DNA of 5,164 nt from contig JAUWMM010000175.1 in the NCBI GenBank assembly GCA_030613145.1, positions 1 through 5,164 on the forward strand. The letters are read 5' to 3'. Of the stretch, positions 1-5,164 are shown one piece after another. A program made the position numbers and the translations under genes. Each line of letters opens with the position of its first letter. The first letter of the stretch is position 1. The stretch is from Desulfobacterales bacterium. GTDB lineage: Bacteria; Desulfobacterota; Desulfobacteria; Desulfobacterales; C00003060. The notes beneath the pieces were generated by a model. That model was not told where the DNA came from. It searched no databases and worked only from the letters and a program-made list of their open reading frames with translations.

Positions 1-45
1 GATTGCGGGAAAGGGCCATTTATGGATGGAAACTAACGACATCTC

Positions 46-50
46 AGGAG
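46..50 (+). promoter_or_regulatory. Ribosome binding site that sets the ligase start
   Basis: AGGAG lies 6 bases before the ATG at 57. It supports that ATG over the in-frame TTG at position 3, which has only two bases of sequence before it in this window. Confidence 0.75.
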
Positions 51-56
51 TTTGCC

Positions 57-2036
57 ATGGATAGCCCGCAAATTATTTGGAAGCCTACCAAGGCGTATGT
101 TGAAGGGTCCAATGTCAAGAATTTCATGGATCAGTGGGGAATAAAGACATACAACGATCTGTACAAAAAATCCGTCAACGACATCAAATGGTTCTGGCCG
201 GCAGCCATGGACTTCTTAGGGGTTCATTGGCACAGAAGATACGACACCGTACTTGATCTGGATGGCTCCAAGTCATTTGAGAGCGCGCGCTGGTTCATAG
301 GAGGAAAACTCAGCATTGCTTACAATTGCCTTGATCGCCATGCCATGGACCCTTATGCCGGCAACCGCCTCGCTTTCATCTGGGAGACCGAAAATGGCAC
401 AACAGAAAAGTGGACTTACCTTGACCTTTACAGGGCCGCCAACCAATGCGCAAATGCCCTAAAGTCTCTTGGCGTGAGGAAGGGTGTGGCTGTGGGGTTA
501 TATATGCCCATGATACCCGAGCTGATTGTCGCCTTCTGGGCCTGCATGAAACTGGGTGCACCCTTGATCCCCGTTTTTTCAGGCTTTGGGGCAAAGCCTC
601 TGGCCGTGCGGCTGGCAGACTCCAAAGCAATGGTGTTGTTGACTGCAGACGTAGGTTTTTATAAGACAAAACCGATTCCCCTCAAAACCACCTGTGACGA
701 GGCGGCCGGAGAAGTCCCCAGCCTAAAGCACATCGTGGTCGTCAGGCGTCAGGCGGACCTTGAAATCCCCTGGAAAGAAGACCGGGACACATGGTGGCAT
801 GAGCTGGTGCCCAAACAATCCGCTCACTTCAAGTCAGCCGTGCTTGATGCCGAAGACCTCGCCATGATCCTTTATTCCTCCGGCACTACGGGCAAGCCAA
901 AGGGAACTCTCCACCGTGTTGCGGGGGTCTTTGCACAGGTTGTTAAGGAGCTCGGATTTCACTTCGACGTTAAGCCTGACTCCAGATTTTACTGGATCAC
1001 CAATATCGGATGGATGATGGGGCCGTGGGAGATCATGGGGGTCCAGAATTTTGGGGGGGCCTACCTAATATATGAGGGGAACCCTTTTTATCCCAACCAC
1101 GAACGGGTCCTTGACATGATTAGCCGCCACCGGCTTACCCACCTCGGGCTTTCTCCTACTTACAGCCGAAGCTTAAAGACCAAGGGGGACGATTGGATAG
1201 AAAAGTATGACTTGTCTTCGCTGAAATTTCTCGGCTCTACCGGTGAACCATTTGATCATGGAAGCTACATGTGGATATTTAAAAATATTGGGCAAAGACG
1301 CGTGCCCATCATCAACATCAGTGGCGGCACCGAGATGTGCGGATGTCTAGTTTCCCCCTCTCCCCTTACTCCCCTTAAACCTTGCTCTGTGGGGATGCCC
1401 GGGCTGGGCATGGCCATTGGAATTGCCGATGATAACGGCAGGCTCATCGATACGGGCAAGGGCCATCTTGTCCTTTCAAAACCGGCCCCGTCTCTGACCA
1501 GGGGATTCCTTGGGGATTGGAACCGCTACATTGAAACCTACTTTTCATGGGAAAAGAACCTCGATGTCTGGTATCACGGCGACTACATAAAGAGGGACGA
1601 ACAGGGGCAACTGACGCTGCACGGCAGATCGGACGACACCATCAACGTGGCCGGCGTGCGCACCGGAGCAGGAGAAATCGAGTCTGCCTTAATGGATCAC
1701 GAAGCCGTACTGGAATCGGCTGTTATCGGAGTGCCCGACAAGCTGAAAGGTTCAGACATTGTCTGTTTTGTGATCCTAAAGGACGGATATGAGCCTTCTG
1801 AAAAGCTCAATACAGACCTTGCCCAACACGTGGCGAGGATCATGGGAAAGAATCTACAGCCAAAAGCGATTGAGATCGTGCCCGATCTTCCAAGGACCAG
1901 GTCAATGAAGATTGTAAGAAAAGCCATCCGGAAGAAATATTTGGGAGAGGATCCTGGCGATCTTGCCTCAGTTGAGAACCCCGGGGCGCTGGATTACATC
2001 TCAAAAGCCCGCCCTGGCGCTACTTGCTTAGATTAA
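57..2036 (+). CDS. Acetyl-CoA-synthetase-like AMP-forming acyl-CoA ligase (substrate probably not acetate)
   Basis: This is a 659-residue cytoplasmic enzyme of the ANL (AMP-binding) superfamily, which activates a carboxylic acid with ATP to an acyl-adenylate and transfers it to CoA. The length and N-terminus (IWKPT near residue 7, then an ACAS_N-like region to about 90) match the acetyl-CoA synthetase branch. Visible motifs are the P-loop YSSGTTGKPKG (273-283), GEP (396-398), SGGTE (422-426), WYHGD (505-509), the hinge and A8 region HGRSDDTINVAGVR (522-535), and the A10 motif PRTRSMKIVRK with the expected catalytic Lys618. The first ATG at 57 is chosen because AGGAG lies 6 bases upstream; the frame is open to a TTG at position 3, but that would add 18 residues with no visible ribosome site. 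The SGGTE motif has Gly423 where acetyl-CoA synthetases have Trp (YWQTE), which argues for a larger acyl pocket. Hydroxyacyl-, branched or medium-chain acids are possible. The family is certain; the substrate is unknown. Confidence 0.93.
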   Translation: MDSPQIIWKPTKAYVEGSNVKNFMDQWGIKTYNDLYKKSVNDIKWFWPAAMDFLGVHWHRRYDTVLDLDGSKSFESARWFIGGKLSIAYNCLDRHAMDPYAGNRLAFIWETENGTTEKWTYLDLYRAANQCANALKSLGVRKGVAVGLYMPMIPELIVAFWACMKLGAPLIPVFSGFGAKPLAVRLADSKAMVLLTADVGFYKTKPIPLKTTCDEAAGEVPSLKHIVVVRRQADLEIPWKEDRDTWWHELVPKQSAHFKSAVLDAEDLAMILYSSGTTGKPKGTLHRVAGVFAQVVKELGFHFDVKPDSRFYWITNIGWMMGPWEIMGVQNFGGAYLIYEGNPFYPNHERVLDMISRHRLTHLGLSPTYSRSLKTKGDDWIEKYDLSSLKFLGSTGEPFDHGSYMWIFKNIGQRRVPIINISGGTEMCGCLVSPSPLTPLKPCSVGMPGLGMAIGIADDNGRLIDTGKGHLVLSKPAPSLTRGFLGDWNRYIETYFSWEKNLDVWYHGDYIKRDEQGQLTLHGRSDDTINVAGVRTGAGEIESALMDHEAVLESAVIGVPDKLKGSDIVCFVILKDGYEPSEKLNTDLAQHVARIMGKNLQPKAIEIVPDLPRTRSMKIVRKAIRKKYLGEDPGDLASVENPGALDYISKARPGATCLD

Positions 2037-2055
2037 TCTGCTAAGCCTACAATCC

Positions 2056-2085
2056 CGGTCTGTCTTCGACCCTGAGCTCAGACCG
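2056..2085. repeat. Short inverted repeat after the ligase gene
   Basis: CGGTCTG (2056-2062) is the exact reverse complement of CAGACCG (2079-2085), giving a 7-bp stem with a 16-base loop, 19 bases after the ligase stop codon. The position suits a transcription terminator, but the stem is followed by GAAGGGGG rather than a run of T, so it is not a standard intrinsic terminator. It may be an RNA 3' end stabiliser or chance. Confidence 0.35.
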
Positions 2086-2096
2086 AAGGGGGCCAG

Positions 2097-2128
2097 GGTG
2101 AACTAAAGTGCCTAAGGTGAGCTAAAGT
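2097..2128. repeat. Three CTAARGT direct repeats upstream of gatB
   Basis: CTAAAGT (2103-2109), CTAAGGT (2112-2118) and CTAAAGT (2122-2128) are phased at 9 and 10 bases. The outer two sit in a 13-base direct repeat, GGTGARCTAAAGT (2097-2109 and 2116-2128, 12 of 13 identical, period 19). The block ends 27 bases before the gatB start. It could be a decayed tandem repeat or a phased set of protein-binding sites; nothing here decides which. Confidence 0.6.
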
Positions 2129-2139
2129 TTGATGTGATT

Positions 2140-2146
2140 AGAAGGA
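2140..2146 (+). promoter_or_regulatory. Ribosome binding site of gatB
   Basis: AGAAGGA lies 9 bases before the ATG at 2156. It agrees with the conserved GatB N-terminus ([15 protein letters not shown]) starting at that codon. Confidence 0.75.
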
Positions 2147-2155
2147 CTTTCCAAC

Positions 2156-3586
2156 ATGAACTATGAAGCCGTTATCGGCCTTGAAGTCCATGCCCAACTT
2201 TTGACCAGGACCAAGATATTTTGCGGTTGCTCCACCGAGTTTGGCGCGCCGCCCAATACCCACACCTGTCCGGTCTGCCTTGGCATGCCGGGGGTGCTTC
2301 CGGTCCTGAATCGCAGGGTTGTGGACTATGCCATTCGTATGGCCCTGGCTACAAATTGCACCATTGCACCCGAAAGTCGCTTTGCGCGCAAGAACTCCTT
2401 CTACCCCGATCTTCCCAAGGGGTACCAGATATCCCAGTATGAGCTTCCCATTGCTGAACACGGACATGTTTTTACTGAGGTCAACGGAAAAACAAACCGT
2501 ATCGGCATCACGCGGATCCACATGGAAGAGGATGCCGGAAAACTCATTCATGATCCGTACCGACCTGTCAGCACCGTCGATTTTAACCGGACCGGGGTTC
2601 CTCTAATCGAGATTGTGAGCGAACCCGATATCCGTTCGCCTGAGGAGGCCGGGGCCTATCTCCGACAGCTGCGGGCAATCGTAAGATATTTGGAAATATG
2701 TGACGGTAATATGGAAGAAGGGAGTTTCAGGTGCGACGCCAATGTCTCGGTCCGCCCCGCGGGCACAGAGAGTTTCGGAACTCGCACCGAGCTCAAGAAC
2801 ATGAACTCCTTTAAACATGTGGAAAACGCATTGTCCTACGAGATCCGCAGGCAAAAGGCAGTCATTGCGGATGGTGGTGAGGTAGTGCAGGAGACCCTCC
2901 TTTGGGACCCCGCCAAAGGGGTCACCGTCTCCATGCGTTGGAAGGAAGAGGCCCATGACTACCGCTACTTCCCGGATCCGGATTTGCTACCACTAGTCAT
3001 TGATGAGGGCTGGGTTGAGAAAATCCGCCGCACCCTCCCTGAACTCCCGGATGTCAAGAAGGGCCGCTTCATTGCAGAATATGGCCTGCCCTCCTACGAC
3101 GCCGTGGTCCTGACAGGCTCCCGAGGCCTGGCAGATTACTTTGAAGAGTGCGTCAAACATTTTCCGGAACCAAAAACCGTGAGCAACTGGGTCATGGGAA
3201 GCCTTTTAGCCACATTGAAGGCACAAAACAAGACCATTGAGCAATCTCCTGTCTCTCCAGAACGCGTGGCGGAGCTGCTGCGGTTGATCGGCTCCGGGCT
3301 CATCAGCGGCAAGATCGCAAAGACAGTGTTTGACGAGATGGTATCAAGCGGCAAGCCGCCGGAGACTATCGTCCGCGAAAAGGGCCTCGTACAAGTTACT
3401 GATACCGATGCTATTGTCAATGTCGTCAAGCAGGTACTGACCGAGCATCCGAAGGAGGTCTCAGATTACAAGGCAGGCAAGAGCAAGTTGTTTGGGTTCT
3501 TTGTGGGCCAGGTAATGAAGGCGACCCGGGGCAAGGCGAATCCCAAGATGGTGAATGAAATCCTCAAAAAGATGATTGACGGCTAA
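2156..3586 (+). CDS. gatB: Aspartyl/glutamyl-tRNA(Asn/Gln) amidotransferase subunit B
   Basis: GatB is the tRNA-binding kinase/transamidase subunit of the cytoplasmic GatCAB complex. It phosphorylates the side chain of Glu mischarged on tRNA-Gln (or Asp on tRNA-Asn) and amidates it with ammonia channelled from GatA. The 476 residues match the usual length. Conserved blocks are [10 protein letters not shown] at the N-terminus (Glu10, His12), a zinc-type Cys set (C23, C25, C38, C41), HMEEDAGK (122-129, with Glu125 at the position implicated in catalysis in characterised GatB proteins), [17 protein letters not shown] (142-158) and the following [18 protein letters not shown]. From about residue 344 to the end (NWVMG through [16 protein letters not shown]) is the GatB/YqeY tRNA-binding domain. 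No frameshift or missing key residue is visible. gatA and gatC are absent from the window, so gatB is either a separate locus or their distal partner. Its presence implies that at least one of GlnRS or AsnRS is missing or supplemented in this organism. Confidence 0.98.
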   Translation: MNYEAVIGLEVHAQLLTRTKIFCGCSTEFGAPPNTHTCPVCLGMPGVLPVLNRRVVDYAIRMALATNCTIAPESRFARKNSFYPDLPKGYQISQYELPIAEHGHVFTEVNGKTNRIGITRIHMEEDAGKLIHDPYRPVSTVDFNRTGVPLIEIVSEPDIRSPEEAGAYLRQLRAIVRYLEICDGNMEEGSFRCDANVSVRPAGTESFGTRTELKNMNSFKHVENALSYEIRRQKAVIADGGEVVQETLLWDPAKGVTVSMRWKEEAHDYRYFPDPDLLPLVIDEGWVEKIRRTLPELPDVKKGRFIAEYGLPSYDAVVLTGSRGLADYFEECVKHFPEPKTVSNWVMGSLLATLKAQNKTIEQSPVSPERVAELLRLIGSGLISGKIAKTVFDEMVSSGKPPETIVREKGLVQVTDTDAIVNVVKQVLTEHPKEVSDYKAGKSKLFGFFVGQVMKATRGKANPKMVNEILKKMIDG

Positions 3587-3680
3587 GTTAAAATGGGTGT
3601 TGACGGTTTGTTGCTCAAAACGCTGATCAAAGGATTTTGTTGGGCAACTGCTCGTAGAAATATGAACCATGTGTGAAAAG

Positions 3681-3686
3681 AAAGGA
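3681..3686 (+). promoter_or_regulatory. Ribosome binding site that sets the FadL-like gene start
   Basis: AAAGGA ends 11 bases before the ATG at 3698. An in-frame TTG at 3689 is only 2 bases from this site, too close to be used, so the ATG is preferred. A second purine run, GAGGA at 3691-3695, is too near the ATG to serve. Confidence 0.6.
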
Positions 3687-3697
3687 ACTTGAGGATC

Positions 3698-4972
3698 ATG
3701 AGAACAGGTTGGGCCTTTCGAACAGGCCTCGGCATTCTATGTCTACTTGTGGCAGCAAGCATGGCCCGAGGAGCGGGCTTTGCCCTCTATGAAGGGGGTG
3801 CCCGAGGCAATGCCCTGGGCGGAACTCTTGTGGGCCGGGCTGATGATCCCTCAACCCTTTTCTACGACCCTGCCGGCATGACTCAATTGCCGGGGCTCCA
3901 AGTTATGGGTGGTGCCACGGCAATCATGCCTAAAGCGGATGTTGTCACAACCTATGGGGGCGCAAAGACCAGGTCTGAAACCGAGACCAATCTTTTTTTG
4001 CCGCCTCATCTTTATTCGACTTACCAGTACACCGACTCAATCTGGCTCGGGCTTGGCGTCTTCTCCCGTTTCGGGTTAGGCACTGAATTTGATCCAAACT
4101 GGCCCGGTCGGTACAATAGCTATAATGCAGTCATCGAAACCTTAACTGTCAATCCTAATGTGGCTTTCAAGGTGAATGACAAGCTCTCTCTGGCCGGCGG
4201 CGTTTCCTGGATGTACCTTGATCTCACCCTGGAACAAAAGATCGATGTTAGCAGTCCCTCCAATCCCGACCCAAACACGAATGCTCTGGATGTCGATCAA
4301 TCTCTGACAGGCGACAGCTCCGGCTATGGCTTCAACCTGGCTGCGCATTATAAGGCCCTGGACAGTCTGTCTCTTGGTATATCCTATGTCAGCCGGACAA
4401 AACAGGAGATCAAAGGAAAAGCAGATTTTACAAAACCTGCCGCGGTACCTGCCTTCATGTTCAACGATACAAAGATATCCGGAGAGATCACACTCCCGGA
4501 TATGCTATTTTGCGGTGCAGTATTCCATCTTGTGGACCGGCTGAGTCTGGAGCTGGACGGCATATGGACGCGCTGGAGCACCTATGATGAGCTTACCATG
4601 CATTATCGCGATCCCACGTCGCTTGGAGCCAATAGCATTACCAAAGACAAGAGATGGAATGATGTATGGCGAGTTCAGGTTGGCGTCGAGTACAAGGCCC
4701 TGGATTGGTTAGATCTGCTCCTTGGCTATGTACACGATGACTCTCCAATCCCGGAGGAAACAGCAGACTATCTCTTGCCGACCAACGACCGTCAACTTTA
4801 CAGTATCGGGTGTGGCATCCTCCTGGGTCGGTGGACAGTGGATCTGTCTTACACCTATCTGGACATTGAGAGCCGTTCTGTGAGTGCTCGGCCGGGAGAC
4901 GGGGTGTTGGACTCAAGATTTAAGGATAGCGATGCCCACTTGATCGGCTCCAGCCTGAGCTATAAGTTCTAG
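3698..4972 (+). CDS. FadL/OmpP1/TodX-family outer-membrane channel for hydrophobic compounds
   Basis: This 424-residue protein resembles the long-chain fatty acid and aromatic hydrocarbon transporters of the FadL family, 14-stranded barrels that move hydrophobic substrates laterally into the outer membrane. A signal peptide is clear: Arg2 and Arg8, a hydrophobic stretch at about 11-20, and cleavage after Ala23 or Gly25. The mature start GFALYEGGARGNALGG (27-42) is typical of the family and forms the hatch/plug region. It is followed by DDPSTLFYDPAGMT, where the usual NPA triplet of the strand-3 kink is DPA (57-59). Further family blocks are WPGRY (135-139), VNPNVAFKVNDKLSLAGGVSWMY and many alternating amphipathic strands. 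It ends in SYKF, with the terminal Phe expected for BAM-dependent insertion. The length is slightly shorter than E. coli FadL. Start: see the ribosome site at 3681-3686. The substrate cannot be told; the acyl-CoA ligase two genes upstream would fit an uptake-and-activation role, but this is inference. Confidence 0.92.
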   Translation: MRTGWAFRTGLGILCLLVAASMARGAGFALYEGGARGNALGGTLVGRADDPSTLFYDPAGMTQLPGLQVMGGATAIMPKADVVTTYGGAKTRSETETNLFLPPHLYSTYQYTDSIWLGLGVFSRFGLGTEFDPNWPGRYNSYNAVIETLTVNPNVAFKVNDKLSLAGGVSWMYLDLTLEQKIDVSSPSNPDPNTNALDVDQSLTGDSSGYGFNLAAHYKALDSLSLGISYVSRTKQEIKGKADFTKPAAVPAFMFNDTKISGEITLPDMLFCGAVFHLVDRLSLELDGIWTRWSTYDELTMHYRDPTSLGANSITKDKRWNDVWRVQVGVEYKALDWLDLLLGYVHDDSPIPEETADYLLPTNDRQLYSIGCGILLGRWTVDLSYTYLDIESRSVSARPGDGVLDSRFKDSDAHLIGSSLSYKF

Positions 4973-4973
4973 C

Positions 4974-5019
4974 TGCATCGAAGAAGTTCACCGTTGACCG
5001 TTTTCCGTTCACCGATGCA
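4974..5019. repeat. 7-bp inverted repeat around the left heptamer array
   Basis: TGCATCG (4974-4980), starting one base after the FadL-like stop codon, is the exact reverse complement of CGATGCA (5013-5019). The pair encloses 32 bases that include most of the left heptamer array. No T-run follows, so it is not a normal intrinsic terminator. It competes topologically with the longer pairing between the two arrays. Confidence 0.45.
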
Positions 5020-5075
5020 AATAAGGTAGTAATGATCAAGTGTCTTAGCCGGACGGACAACGGACAACAGTGAAC
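4986..5075. repeat. Long imperfect inverted repeat formed by the two heptamer arrays
   Basis: Bases 4986-5010 can pair with 5051-5075: 21 Watson-Crick pairs, one G-T wobble and three mismatches over 25 positions, with a 40-base loop (5011-5050). The outer 17 positions alone match at 15. As RNA it would be a substantial hairpin between the FadL-like gene and mtnA. There is no T-run after it, so any role in termination would be Rho-type or RNA stabilisation. Confidence 0.7.
4987..5014. repeat. Left heptamer tandem array (TTNNCCG x4)
   Basis: Four contiguous 7-base units follow each other without gaps: TTCACCG, TTGACCG, TTTTCCG, TTCACCG. All fit TTNNCCG and only the two middle positions vary. 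The array is 14 bases after the FadL-like stop codon. It resembles the short tandemly repeated heptanucleotides known from intergenic DNA of some bacteria such as cyanobacteria; identity with a described family is not shown. Confidence 0.8.
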
Positions 5076-5088
5076 AAGGAACGGACAC
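5054..5088. repeat. Right heptamer array, opposite orientation
   Basis: Five contiguous 7-base units on the + strand are CGGACAA, CGGACAA, CAGTGAA, CAAGGAA and CGGACAC. Read on the - strand they are GTGTCCG, TTCCTTG, TTCACTG, TTGTCCG, TTGTCCG, the same TTNNCCG theme as the left array with some decay. The last unit ends directly before the ribosome site of mtnA. Confidence 0.7.
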
Positions 5089-5095
5089 AAAGGAA
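5089..5095 (+). promoter_or_regulatory. Ribosome binding site of mtnA
   Basis: AAAGGAA lies 7 bases before the ATG at 5103 and 10 before the ATG at 5106, so both starts are possible; the first has the more usual spacing. Confidence 0.6.
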
Positions 5096-5102
5096 TAAAC
5101 GC

Positions 5103-5164
5103 ATGATGGAAACGATTGTTTGGAAAGACGACCAGGTTGTCATGATCGATCAGCGAAAACTGCC
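5103..5164 (+). CDS. mtnA: N-terminal fragment of S-methyl-5-thioribose-1-phosphate isomerase (methionine salvage)
   Basis: Only 20 codons are inside the window, cut by its end: MMETIVWKDDQVVMIDQRKL followed by the first two bases (CC) of a Pro codon. The pattern ETIxWKDxxVVxIDQRKLP is the well-conserved N-terminus of MtnA, which isomerises 5-methylthioribose-1-phosphate to the ribulose form in recycling of the methylthioadenosine made by polyamine synthesis and related reactions. The start is at 5103 or 5106; many family members begin with a single Met before this block. The related archaeal ribose-1,5-bisphosphate isomerases and eIF2B-like proteins are the main alternative, but the DQRKLP block favours MtnA. 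The catalytic residues lie outside the window, so integrity is unknown. The gene follows the FadL-like gene by 130 bases filled largely with repeats. Confidence 0.75.
   Translation, partial: MMETIVWKDDQVVMIDQRKL

Noticed and set aside
2138..2551. Long antisense reading frame opposite the start of gatB, and similar antisense frames opposite the other genes
   Set aside because: They lie wholly over strongly conserved genes, have no ribosome sites or recognisable protein content, and are best explained as shadows of + strand codon use.
3576..3606. TTGACGG occurring twice (3576-3582 and 3600-3606), across the gatB end
   Set aside because: A single 7-base direct repeat, half of it coding; it may be coincidence and has no partner -10 element at a proper distance.
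3611..3647. Broken stem TTGC/GCAA plus CAAAA/TTTTG in the gap after gatB
   Set aside because: The two short stems are separated by an asymmetric internal loop and no T-run follows, so it is not supported as a terminator.
3637..3666. Possible promoter for the FadL-like gene: TTGTTG (3637-3642) and TATGAA (3661-3666), 18-base spacing
   Set aside because: Only about 3 of 6 and 4 of 6 matches to the sigma-70 consensus, so it is not distinguishable from background.
3593..3676. A 27-codon ORF (ATG 3593 to TGA 3676) that nearly fills the gap between gatB and the FadL-like gene
   Set aside because: No ribosome binding sequence precedes it, the predicted peptide has no recognisable feature, and an open stretch of this size is expected by chance.
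4994..5023. TTGACC (4994-4999) as a -35 element for mtnA
   Set aside because: It is simply one unit of the heptamer array, and the sequence 17-18 bases downstream (CAAATA region) is a poor -10 element.

Overview
The window holds three complete protein genes and the first codons of a fourth, all on the + strand, separated by gaps of 110-130 bases. In order they are an acetyl-CoA-synthetase-like acyl-CoA ligase (57-2036), gatB for subunit B of the tRNA-dependent amidotransferase (2156-3586), a FadL/OmpP1/TodX-type outer-membrane channel (3698-4972), and the start of what looks like mtnA, methylthioribose-1-phosphate isomerase (5103 to the window end). There is no tRNA, rRNA, CRISPR array, transposase or phage gene.

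The organism is a Gram-negative bacterium, since it has a signal-peptide-bearing outer-membrane barrel. It uses the indirect, amidotransferase route to Gln-tRNA and/or Asn-tRNA. Moderate GC, the style of the ligase and FadL proteins, and the short intergenic repeats would fit a Desulfobacterota (former Deltaproteobacteria) genome. That placement is inference from general familiarity, not from a search.

The ligase and the FadL channel could act on the same substrates: FadL proteins pass hydrophobic molecules such as fatty acids or aromatics across the outer membrane, and acyl-CoA ligases trap carboxylic acids as CoA thioesters. However, gatB, a translation housekeeping gene, lies between them, and each gap is long enough for separate transcription. 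GatA and GatC are not in the window.

The coding regions look ordinary. I see no new multi-gene system. The signals that the genes do not explain are in the gaps. Between the FadL gene and mtnA there are two facing arrays of a 7-base repeat (consensus TTNNCCG) that together form a long imperfect inverted repeat. Before gatB there are three copies of CTAARGT spaced by about one helical turn. The ligase also has two notable substitutions: the Trp that restricts true acetyl-CoA synthetases to short acyl chains is a Gly, and the Gly before the catalytic Lys is a Met.
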